Positions 25,601-31,999 of a stretch of 64,000 bases of DNA are shown piece after piece. Numbering within the stretch: position 1 is the first letter of the stretch; every line of letters begins with the position of its first letter. The notes under the pieces are model-generated. The model was not told the origin of the DNA. It did not search any database and worked only from the letters and a program-made list of their open reading frames with translations. Source of the DNA: Actinomycetospora termitidis (GTDB lineage: Bacteria > Actinomycetota > Actinomycetes > Mycobacteriales > Pseudonocardiaceae); assembly GCF_030286555.1 (NCBI RefSeq), contig NZ_JASVWF010000010.1, positions 1 to 64,000 on the forward strand. The letters run 5' to 3'. A program made the position numbers and the translations under genes.

Positions 25601-25768
25601 TGCCTCGGCGCGGTCGACCACTTCCGCGGCCTCGCCGCCCGGGCCGCCGGCGACGACGCCGCGCCACTGTTCCGGGCCGCGCTGGACCTCGACGAGACCT
25701 CCGGCGCCGTCCGCGCCGCGGACCGCTCCCGTGCCGAACTGCTCGTGGAAGGACGCAGCCGATGCTGA
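22652..25768 (+). CDS. Class III nucleotide cyclase fused to AAA-type ATPase regulator
   Basis: A 1038-residue signalling protein. Residues about 10-195 are a class III cyclase catalytic domain with metal-binding Asp21 (VLFVDLVGFTSL) and Asp65 (VEKYIGDAVLATFG), plus the DVVNTAARLQ segment holding the transition-state Asn and Arg. After a linker comes an ATPase whose Walker A reads APPGVGRSRL, with Arg in place of the usual Lys, and whose Walker B reads VWVLDDVHLA. From about residue 550 onward there are TPR-like helical repeats. This is the actinobacterial architecture of adenylate cyclase-ATPase-TPR proteins. Start is ATG 22652 or GTG 22661 (TTGAAT 7 bases upstream of the latter). The next gene overlaps its end by 7 bases. 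Confidence 0.8.
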   Translation: MCSVTSARAPERRLVHVLFVDLVGFTSLVEELDAEDVAMLQEHYFSQVSGLVAAAGGQVEKYIGDAVLATFGLPALGPDDAVGAVRAGLAVIDSLTGVEADLGLPAGTLAARVGVHTGEVVVTWAPDGGWRLSGDVVNTAARLQASAEPGTVVVGPETALAVGTAFTLDPLGEVALKGKAERVAAYRVSGRRARAARTARDRFRGRTAELARLQATHRAARGAERLTVLAPPGVGRSRLVEEFRDRSDGPVWLVRVRRDEPAYAPVAALLTAAGVTPDGIEDRLARHGHTGARAEVSARHTAALLTGAELTGSPQELWTSWTAVLDAHDDPGGPTPVWVLDDVHLAGADLHAFLAHASSAPHRPARLLLSTARPEALAPEGDVLVLDPLPDADVVAIVADRAPDLPAAVVEQVRRAAGGNPLFVVELLRAWEQTGTAGEATVPSTVRAIYLGQLDALPPSSRTLLGQGSVAGRTLPASALPDLGVAEPATPLADLTGAGLLRGPHPDVIDPSSYTYRHTLLHETAYATLPRARRAELHERFADWLDRRGGPRRAERVGRHLAAAHDEAPVLGGRLDRVALARRAATALTEAGEAAIGSEPLHAAELFARAHDLGVAADPSPSEERAHRRLRRAEALRRAGRLPEAMEAFAVVAEAAAPGTYRVRAAAALGYEDALFDSRLPRSRWGARALELLEDARTLTPADETGLRARLLAALARAHAYGGDVPTAEVVGDEAVALARSARDPGALAYALLARRPTLAAPRALQARLAADSELLTAARAAGDGEREFEALRLQMVDLLELGSTTEAVALADEASALAVRLGRPLHLWYPAMWRAAMLLHHGDLDDAAEAVEHFRVEGERWHYGDVGQVHSVQLLTLHTALGTPELALPTLRHVAQAVGGRTWVHVAVGLARAGALDEASDLLRWSAADGFAVLGDDGARAFLLAECAETALLVSNAGAAATLRDLLEPWAGLVVVVGSGALCLGAVDHFRGLAARAAGDDAAPLFRAALDLDETSGAVRAADRSRAELLVEGRSRC

Positions 25769-26499
25769 CCGAGGTGCAGGCCCGCTCCGCCGTCGACCGG
25801 TGTTGGGGCACGGTGCTGGAGAGTCTGGCCGCTCTTCCCGACGACGGGTGGTCCGGCCCGACCCGCTGCGCCGGCTGGACCGTGCTCGACCTCGCGCGCC
25901 ACGGCGCCTGGGGGACGTCGATGGAGGCGGACGCGCTGCGGCGGGCCCGGGTGGGCGAGCCCGGGACCGCGGTGGGCGTCGAGCCCGACGGCGGGCCAGC
26001 CGCGGTGTTCGCGGCGCTGCGCACCTCGGTGGCCGACCTGGTCTCCGAGCTGGGCCGGACCTCCGTGGGCGAGGGGACGCTCGTGATCCCGTTCGGCGAG
26101 ATCCCGGCGGCCTTCGGGCTGCAGGTGTTCGCGATGGAGGCCGGGGTGCACGCCGACGACGTGGCCTCCGCGCTGGGCCGCGAGGAGCCGCTGGGGCCCG
26201 ACGTGGTGGCCGCGACCGTCGCGGTGCTGCCCGCGGTGTTCCCGGTGCTGGCATCGATGGCGGGGCAGGTCGGGCCGGAGGGCACGGTCGTCGCGCTGCA
26301 GGGTCCGACCGTGGACCTGCGGTTCGCGGTGGTCGACGGGGCGTGGGCCGCGTCGGATCTCCCGCCCACGGTGTCGGTGCGCTCGGACTCGGACACCGGG
26401 GTGCTGCGGTTCGCCCTGGGTCGGATCGGCACGGATGCCCCGGGGCTCACGGTCGACGAGGGCGCCCGGCCGTTCAAGACGTGGTTCCCGGGGCCGTAG
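25762..26499 (+). CDS. Mycothiol-dependent maleylpyruvate isomerase-family protein
   Basis: A 245-residue protein of the DinB/maleylpyruvate-isomerase N-terminal family. The N-terminal four-helix bundle has WSGPTRCAGWTVLDLARHGAW, with the metal-ligand His conserved, and GVHADDVASALG further on. Proteins of this family use mycothiol as thiol cofactor, and many annotated members have other, unknown substrates. The ATG lies 4 bases before the stop of the cyclase gene, so translation is coupled. A long inverted repeat follows 12 bases after the stop. Confidence 0.7.
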   Translation: MLTEVQARSAVDRCWGTVLESLAALPDDGWSGPTRCAGWTVLDLARHGAWGTSMEADALRRARVGEPGTAVGVEPDGGPAAVFAALRTSVADLVSELGRTSVGEGTLVIPFGEIPAAFGLQVFAMEAGVHADDVASALGREEPLGPDVVAATVAVLPAVFPVLASMAGQVGPEGTVVALQGPTVDLRFAVVDGAWAASDLPPTVSVRSDSDTGVLRFALGRIGTDAPGLTVDEGARPFKTWFPGP

Positions 26500-26511
26500 G
26501 TGTGGCTTCGC

Positions 26512-26557
26512 CAGGTGAGCACTTGTTGTCGTCATGGCGACAACAAGTGCTCACCTG
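26512..26557. repeat. Long perfect inverted repeat (20-bp stem)
   Basis: CAGGTGAGCACTTGTTGTCG (26512-26531) is followed by TCATGG and its exact reverse complement (26538-26557). It stands between two rightward genes, 12 bases after a stop codon. It lacks a U-tract, so it is either an actinobacterial-style intrinsic terminator or a dispersed palindrome of the kind seen elsewhere in this window. Confidence 0.85.
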
Positions 26558-26670
26558 ACCTTGTGTCACATCGCTGACACACCGGGGGTCGGGCGGTGGA
26601 CGGACGGGCGGGCCGCGGCGGGGCAGGGTTCTCCCCAGCGCGACCGCCCCATCCGAGGAGGCCCCCGGCG

Positions 26671-27480
26671 ATGCCCGTCACCACCGACCCGACCCACCTC
26701 ACCGGCCTCATGACGACCCCCCGTCCGGCGCGCTCCGCCCCCCGCCCCCCGCAGGAGCACCCGATGGACGCGCACGCCCTGGCCGAGGCCGTGTTCGGGC
26801 GGCGGCTGTCGGCCGGCGAGCGCGCCGAGCTGGACCGTTTCTGGCGCACCGACTGGTCCACCCACCGACTCTCGCTGGCCGACGCCGCGGACCACTCGCT
26901 CGCCGCGACCGCCCTCGCCTTCGGCACGCCGGTCTTCCACGGCTCCGGCGCCGGCTACGCGCTGACGTTCCACCCGGACGCCGAGGTGGTGGACGCGGTG
27001 CGCCGCGGCCTGGGCCGCCCGGCGTCGTGGCGGCCCGCCCTGATCACGACGCGGTCGCGTGTGCTGGACCTGGTCGACGTCGAGGCGCTGCACCCCTCCC
27101 CCGCGGAGTTCCTGGCCGCCCTCGACGAGCGCCTCGCCCACGGACCCGTCGCGCTGACGGTCCCGGCCGCCGCCGACGTGCCGCGGCACCTCACCACACG
27201 GTGCGACGGGGTCGCGACGATCGAGCTGGTCGTCCCCGGTGCCGCCTGCCCGTCGGGGGCGTTCCTCGACGCCGCGCTGGTCCGCGCCGGCGTCGGCCAC
27301 CTCGCCACCACCCGCCCGTACGCCACGTCGGCCGGCACCGGTGCCCGTGGTCCCGTGCTCGACCGGATCAGCGCGATCCAGAAGGAGTTCGGCCGGATGC
27401 GCCCGGGCGCGGTGATGCTGGCGCACCGCAGCGAGTGGCGGGCCCGCCGTCGGCACGCGCCGCTGCACGAGGCGAGCTGA
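26671..27480 (+). CDS. Hypothetical protein
   Basis: A 269-residue soluble protein with no family I recognise. The ATG at 26671 is preceded by a GAGGAGG ribosome binding site. The first 30 residues are Pro/Arg/Thr-rich, and a second Met (MDAHALAEAVFGRRLSAGER) could be the true start of the folded part. The rest is alpha/beta with a basic C-terminus (RMRPGAVMLAHRSEWRARRR). Two Cys are present (RCDG, ACPSG). Codon use and base composition match the neighbours. It stands alone between a hairpin and the convergent Crp-type gene. Confidence 0.6.
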   Translation: MPVTTDPTHLTGLMTTPRPARSAPRPPQEHPMDAHALAEAVFGRRLSAGERAELDRFWRTDWSTHRLSLADAADHSLAATALAFGTPVFHGSGAGYALTFHPDAEVVDAVRRGLGRPASWRPALITTRSRVLDLVDVEALHPSPAEFLAALDERLAHGPVALTVPAAADVPRHLTTRCDGVATIELVVPGAACPSGAFLDAALVRAGVGHLATTRPYATSAGTGARGPVLDRISAIQKEFGRMRPGAVMLAHRSEWRARRRHAPLHEAS

Positions 27481-27552
27481 CGAAGCGGCGTCACTGCCAC
27501 TGGATGACAGCAACGACGCTCTCCTGCCAGCACGCAACGGCACCACCCGCCG

Positions 27553-28200
27553 TCAGGAACCCGCTCGCTCCAGCCCCGCCGGGTCGAGGACGACGACGCG
27601 GCCCCGGCGCAGCTCGAGCAGGCCGTCCGCCGCGACGGTACGCAGCACCTTGTTCACGGTCGCGCGGCTCGCGCCCGCCAACGAGGCGAGCTCCTCCTGG
27701 GTCAGGGGGATCAACGTCGGGGACGACCCGCCCCGGTACTGCCGCTCCAGGTCGGTGAGCCGGCGCAGCACGCGTGTCTCGACGGGGAGGTGCAGCGCCT
27801 CGACGAGCAGCCCCGACAGCCGGCGCACCTGGCCCGCGAGGGTCTGCAGCACGAAGGCGTCGGCGCCCGCGTTCGTCCGCCGCAGCCGGTGGAAGGTCTC
27901 CGCGGAGAACGACCAGGCCTCCGTGGCCTCGAGCGCCATCACCGACGCCGAGCGGCGGGCGCCGGAGTCGATCAGCGCGAGCTCGCCGACCGTCTCCCCC
28001 GGTCCGACCACCGCGAACGTCACCGTGTCGCCCATCGGGGTCGCGGCGCGCACGGCGACCCGACCGGAGTCGATGAGCAGGAACGTGTCCGCCGGGTCGC
28101 CCTCGTGGAACACGACCTCCCGCGGCGAGAACCGGCGCCGACGGCCGCTCGCGAGCACCTGGCGACGGTCCTCGGCCGACATGTCCGCGAGCAGCTCCAC
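27553..28200 (-). CDS. Crp/Fnr family transcriptional regulator
   Basis: A 215-residue regulator starting at GTG. The cyclic-nucleotide-binding barrel occupies residues about 5-120, with the phosphate-binding-cassette-like segment GETVGELALIDSGARRSASV. The Arg and Ser that contact cAMP in true Crp proteins appear retained here (ARRSAS). The winged helix is at about 140-205 with LTQEELASLAGASRATVNKVLR. It is divergent from trpS with 41 bases between the starts. A class III cyclase is encoded 2 kb away, but a functional link is speculative. Its stop codon lies inside a variant of the dispersed 16-bp motif. Confidence 0.85.
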   Translation of the reverse strand: MELLADMSAEDRRQVLASGRRRRFSPREVVFHEGDPADTFLLIDSGRVAVRAATPMGDTVTFAVVGPGETVGELALIDSGARRSASVMALEATEAWSFSAETFHRLRRTNAGADAFVLQTLAGQVRRLSGLLVEALHLPVETRVLRRLTDLERQYRGGSSPTLIPLTQEELASLAGASRATVNKVLRTVAADGLLELRRGRVVVLDPAGLERAGS

Positions 28201-28241
28201 GCGCGGAACTGTAGTGCGCCCGAGGGATAGGCTCGATCACC

Positions 28242-29279
28242 GTGAGCAGTGCAGGAGACGGAGCGCAGGCGACGCGGAAGACCTCCCTGACCGGCATCAA
28301 GCCGACCGGTGAGCCCCATCTCGGCAACCTGATCGGCGCGATCGAGCCGGCGATCGAGATGGCCGCGGGCGACTACGAGTCGCTGTACTTCATCGCCGAC
28401 TACCACGCCCTGACCACCGCCCGGGACCCCGAGCTGCTCGCGCAGTGGACCCGCTCGGTCGCCGCCACCTGGCTCGCCGCCGGCCTCGACCCGCAGCGCA
28501 CGGTGTTCTACCGGCAGTCCGACGTCCCGGAGACGTTCGAGCTGACCTGGGTCCTCTCGTGCATCACCGGCAAGGGCCTGATGAACCGGGCGCACGCCTA
28601 CAAGGCCGCGCGCGACGCGAACGTCGCGGCGGGCGAGGACCCCGACGCCGGGATCAACATGGGGCTCTACAACTACCCCATCCTCATGGCGGTCGACATC
28701 CTGATCATGGAGGCGCACGCCGTGCCGGTCGGGCGCGACCAGGCCCAGCACGTCGAGATCGCCGCCGACATCGCCGGGAGCTTCAACCACCTCTACGGCT
28801 CGCGCTACCGCTTCGTCGTACCCGAGGCCGTGATCCCGCCGGAGACGACGGGGCACACGCTGCCGGGGCTCGACGGCCGCAAGATGTCGAAGTCCTACGA
28901 CAACTACATCCCGCTGTTCCTGCCCGCCTCGAAGCTGCGCAAGCTGGTGCGGCGGATCCCGACCGACTCGACGCCGGTCGAGGCCCCGAAGGACCCGGAC
29001 TCCTCGGCGGTCTTCCAGATCCTCGCGCAGTTCGCGTCGGACGACGTGGTCGCGGACACCCGGGCGCGGCTCGAGGCGGGCGGCGTCGGCTGGGGCGACC
29101 TGAAGAACCAGCTCGCTGACGTCCTCGAGGAGCGGCTGGCGCCGATGCGCGAGCGCTACGAGGCGTTGATGGAGCCGGGCAGCGAGCTCGACGACGCGCT
29201 GGCGAAGGGCGGCGAGATCGCCCGCGAGCGGGCGAGCCGGGTGCTCCGGTCCGTCCGCCACGCCGTCGGGATCGGCTGA
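28242..29279 (+). CDS. trpS: Tryptophan--tRNA ligase
   Basis: A 345-residue class Ic aminoacyl-tRNA synthetase of normal length. The N-terminal nucleotide-binding signature is GIKPTGEPHLGN (HIGH equivalent HLGN) and the second signature is GRKMSKSYDN. It charges tRNA-Trp in the cytoplasm. The GTG start is preceded at 8 bases by TAGGCT (28228-28233), so the message may be leaderless. The dispersed 16-bp motif begins 4 bases after the stop codon. Divergent from the Crp-type regulator. Confidence 0.92.
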   Translation: MSSAGDGAQATRKTSLTGIKPTGEPHLGNLIGAIEPAIEMAAGDYESLYFIADYHALTTARDPELLAQWTRSVAATWLAAGLDPQRTVFYRQSDVPETFELTWVLSCITGKGLMNRAHAYKAARDANVAAGEDPDAGINMGLYNYPILMAVDILIMEAHAVPVGRDQAQHVEIAADIAGSFNHLYGSRYRFVVPEAVIPPETTGHTLPGLDGRKMSKSYDNYIPLFLPASKLRKLVRRIPTDSTPVEAPKDPDSSAVFQILAQFASDDVVADTRARLEAGGVGWGDLKNQLADVLEERLAPMRERYEALMEPGSELDDALAKGGEIARERASRVLRSVRHAVGIG

Positions 29280-29282
29280 GGT

Positions 29283-29298
29283 CTTCCCGACGTCGGGT
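29283..29298. repeat. Dispersed 16-bp motif, palindromic copy (one of at least eight)
   Basis: The motif ACCCGNCGTCGGGAAG occurs on either strand at 9584-9599 (first base C), 9614-9629, 15979-15994, 22275-22290, 25834-25849, 29283-29298, 43731-43746 and 48358-48373. Near-copies lie at 27545-27560, 49895-49910 and 60225-60240. The copy here has the perfect palindrome CCCGACGTCGGG and starts 4 bases after the trpS stop. Confidence 0.75.
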
Positions 29299-29308
29299 CG
29301 GGCCCGGC

Positions 29309-29587
29309 TCAGCGCGCGGAGGGGACCTCGTTCATCCCGGAGTCCACGTCGCGGGGCCGCCGCGGCGCCGGCAGGTCGTCGACGAGCTCGGCGGGGGTGT
29401 CCGGCACGTGCGGGAGCTCGGCGAGCCACATCGCGAGGGCGCTGCGGCTCGTCACCCGGCCCTGCTCGGCGAGGTCGTCGTCCACCGCGGAGCCCCGGCG
29501 CAGCAGCGCGCCCAGCCCGAGGGCCGCCACGACCGAGACGGCGCACCACGCTCCGACGAGAACGGCGACCCACGTCAGGACCGTCAT
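29309..29587 (-). CDS. Small single-pass membrane protein
   Basis: A 92-residue protein with a GGAGG ribosome binding site before the ATG at 29587. The N-terminus is a membrane helix (TWVAVLVGAWCAVSVVAALG), followed by a charged cytoplasmic part with DDDLAEQGRVTSRSALAMWL and a Pro/Asp-rich tail. No family recognised. It is convergent with trpS (29 bases between stops). The 239 bases upstream (29588-29826) hold no gene; they include a locally AT-richer stretch around 29680-29740 that probably carries its promoter. Confidence 0.65.
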   Translation of the reverse strand: MTVLTWVAVLVGAWCAVSVVAALGLGALLRRGSAVDDDLAEQGRVTSRSALAMWLAELPHVPDTPAELVDDLPAPRRPRDVDSGMNEVPSAR

Positions 29588-29826
29588 CTCAACCTCCACA
29601 GATGGCGTTCGTCGGCGTCGTCGGGCGTCGCGGAGGGTGATCGACGTTTCTCGCCGGCCGCCCCGTCCGCGCACCGTGACTATCGCAGCACAACCCGTGA
29701 TGAAGCGATCAAACCACTCGATCGGACGCACAACCTGAGACCGCTGAGCGCGTCGCACGGACCGTTCAGCTCCGTTCGGACCCACACGGGACGCCGTTCG
29801 CAGCTCCAGCTGCTGCGCTGGGCAGC

Positions 29827-30267
29827 TCAGTCCGGCGTCTCGACATGATCGCTCCGCAACGCCGCGCCGATGCGCTGAGCGACCGACTCCGCCTCGTCCG
29901 GGGACGGGTAGGGGTGACGGGGCCCGAGGAAGAAGCGCAGGCCGTCCTTGGGCCGGCGCGGGATGACGTGCAGGTGCAGGTGCGGCACGGACTGACTGAC
30001 GACGTTGTTGATCAGCACCAGCGACCCGGTCGACTCCATCGTCGTCTCGACCGCACGCTCCAGGCGCTGGGCGAGGGCGAAGAATCCGGGGACCTGGTCG
30101 GCCGGGAGGTCGGCGAGAGTCGTCACGTGCTTCCGCGGCACGAGCAGGACGTGGCCCGGGAACACCGGCTTGACGTCGAGGAACGCGACGGTCGCCGCGT
30201 CGCGGTGGACCTCGTGGGCGGGCGCGTCGCCCGCGACGATCGCGCAGAAGGCGCACGGTTTCGGCAC
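29827..30267 (-). CDS. HIT family hydrolase
   Basis: A 146-residue histidine-triad protein starting at GTG 30267. It begins PKPCAFCAIVAGDAPAHEV, with a CxxC typical of zinc-containing HIT proteins, and carries VFPGHVLLVPRKHVTTL and the triad SVPHLHLHVIPRR. HIT proteins hydrolyse nucleotide phosphoramidates or dinucleotide polyphosphates, and the precise substrate is unknown. It is divergent from the amidotransferase gene at 30310, with 42 bases between the starts. Confidence 0.85.
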   Translation of the reverse strand: MPKPCAFCAIVAGDAPAHEVHRDAATVAFLDVKPVFPGHVLLVPRKHVTTLADLPADQVPGFFALAQRLERAVETTMESTGSLVLINNVVSQSVPHLHLHVIPRRPKDGLRFFLGPRHPYPSPDEAESVAQRIGAALRSDHVETPD

Positions 30268-30309
30268 CGTCCCAGGATGGTCATCGTCGTCGCGCGCGTT
30301 GCACCCGGC

Positions 30310-31035
30310 ATGGATTCCCCCACGCTGCTGGTGATCGGCCACGACACGACGCCCGAGACGGTGCAGGTCCAGGCCGGCACCCTCGCGTCGTGGGCCCGTG
30401 ACCGCGGCGTCACGCTGATCCCCGCCGTGGCGGGCACCGAGCTGCCCGCGCCGACGGAGGTCGACGCGATCGCGGTGCTGGGCTCCGTCGAGGGCGCCTG
30501 GAACGACGCGGTGCCGTGGCTGGCCGACGAGATCGCCTACCTGCAGCGTGCCCTCGACGCCGGCACGCCGATCCTCGGGATCTGCTTCGGCGGGCAACTG
30601 CTCGCCCGGGTGCTGGGCGGCAGCGCGAACCCCGCCGACGGGCGGAACGAGAACGGTTTCCGCACGATCACCTCGTTCTGCGACGCGATCGACGACGGCC
30701 CGTGGATGGAGTTCCACTTCGACTCCTTCACCGCCCCGCCGACCTCCGAGGTGCTGGCGCGCTCCGAGCGGTGCGACCAGGCCTTCCGGCAGGGCGCGAA
30801 CGTCGGCGTGCAGTTCCACCCCGAGATCACCCCGGCGGAGTTCGAGATCTGGGCCGGCCGGTGGGCGGGCACCGCGCTCGAGGCGTCCTTCCCGGACCTC
30901 GGCATCTCCACCGACGCCCTGCGGGCCGAGGTCGCGGAGCGCGCCGAGTCCTCGCGGGTGCGATCGTGGCGGCTGTTCGACGAGTTCGGTCGGACCGCGG
31001 GCCTCGTCCCCGCCGACCTGGGGGTGCACGCATGA
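30310..31035 (+). CDS. Class I glutamine amidotransferase-like protein
   Basis: A 241-residue GATase1-type protein. The nucleophile elbow is ILGICFGGQLLARVLGG (Cys) and the His-x-Glu pair is VGVQFHPEI. The ATG at 30310 yields PTLLVIGHDTTPETVQVQAG as first strand and loop. It resembles the stand-alone amidotransferases (GMP-synthase-like) that release ammonia from Gln or act as gamma-glutamyl hydrolases. Its stop overlaps the start of the LLM oxidoreductase gene (ATGA), so the two are coupled. Confidence 0.8.
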   Translation: MDSPTLLVIGHDTTPETVQVQAGTLASWARDRGVTLIPAVAGTELPAPTEVDAIAVLGSVEGAWNDAVPWLADEIAYLQRALDAGTPILGICFGGQLLARVLGGSANPADGRNENGFRTITSFCDAIDDGPWMEFHFDSFTAPPTSEVLARSERCDQAFRQGANVGVQFHPEITPAEFEIWAGRWAGTALEASFPDLGISTDALRAEVAERAESSRVRSWRLFDEFGRTAGLVPADLGVHA

Positions 31036-31934
31036 GCGTCCGACTCGGCATCGGTGCCGGTCCGTCGCGGGACGACCCGGCGGCGGCGACCCTCGAGCTG
31101 GTCGACGGCTGCGAGCGCCGCGGCATCGACTCGGTGTGGTTCCCCGACCGGATCGCCGCACCCGCCGTCGAGCCGCTGATCGCCCTGGGGTGGGCCGCGG
31201 GCCGCACCGAGCACCTCAAGCTCGGCACCGGCGTCGTCGTGCTGCCCGGCCGCAACCCGGCGGTCGTGGCACACCAGCTGGCCTCGCTCGCCTCCCTCGC
31301 CCCGCGGCGCATCCTCCCGGTGTTCGGGCTGCAACCCGCGACCCCTGCCGAGCGGACGATGTACCCCGTCGACGGCGGCCGCGCCGCGGTCTTCGAGGAG
31401 GCGCTCACGGTGGTGCGGCGCCTGCTGAGCGAGCCCGTCGTGACGCACCACGGGCGGTTCTTCGACCTGGACGAGGCCGTCGTCGAGCCGCGGCCGGTCA
31501 AGCCGCTGGACCTCTGGCTCGGTGGTCTCGTGCCCGCCGCGCTGCAGCGCGTGGGGCGCCTCGCCGACGGTTGGCTGGCCTCCTTCGTCACGCCCACCGA
31601 GGCCGCAGCGGCCCGACGGACGATCGCCGAGGCCGCGGACGCCGCGGGCCGGCAGGTCGAGGACGACCACTACGGCACGAACCTGCTGGTCCTCCCCGAT
31701 GGCGCCTCCGCCGACGACCTCTCGCGCGCCCGCTCCTCCTCGGCCCACCGCCGCCCGGACGCCGAGGACCCCTCGCGCCTGGTGGCCGCCGACTGGACCG
31801 AGGCCCGCCGGCTCGTCGGGGAGTTCGTCGAGGGCGGCATCACGAAGTTCGTCGTGCGTCCGGCGGTGGCGCCGCGGTCGTGGGACGAGTTCCTCGACGG
31901 GTTCGCCGCGGAGCTCGCGCCCCTGCAGACCTGA
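31032..31934 (+). CDS. LLM class F420-dependent oxidoreductase
   Basis: A 300-residue luciferase-like TIM barrel. The N-terminus has GIGAGPSRDDPAAATLELVD and GIDSVWFPDRI, the substrate/cofactor region has LKLGTGVVVLPGRNPAVVAH, and the later DLWLGGLVPAALQRVGRLADGW is typical of F420-dependent members. It would reduce or oxidise an unknown substrate using F420. Translationally coupled to the upstream amidotransferase gene. It is short for the family, mainly because the C-terminal region is compact. Confidence 0.8.
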   Translation: MSVRLGIGAGPSRDDPAAATLELVDGCERRGIDSVWFPDRIAAPAVEPLIALGWAAGRTEHLKLGTGVVVLPGRNPAVVAHQLASLASLAPRRILPVFGLQPATPAERTMYPVDGGRAAVFEEALTVVRRLLSEPVVTHHGRFFDLDEAVVEPRPVKPLDLWLGGLVPAALQRVGRLADGWLASFVTPTEAAAARRTIAEAADAAGRQVEDDHYGTNLLVLPDGASADDLSRARSSSAHRRPDAEDPSRLVAADWTEARRLVGEFVEGGITKFVVRPAVAPRSWDEFLDGFAAELAPLQT

Positions 31935-31999
31935 GCCGCACAGCGGGCGCACAGGTCGGGCCCACGCCCTGATCAACGCGGCGGCGCACGCTCGTCGTC

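Noticed and set aside
21973..25768. Long + frame in front of the maleylpyruvate isomerase gene
   Set aside because: Only its last 245 codons look like a protein; the rest is a shadow of the cyclase-ATPase gene in another frame.
26512..26557. Insertion-sequence terminal inverted repeats
   Set aside because: The arms are separated by only 6 bases, with no transposase gene or flanking target duplication.
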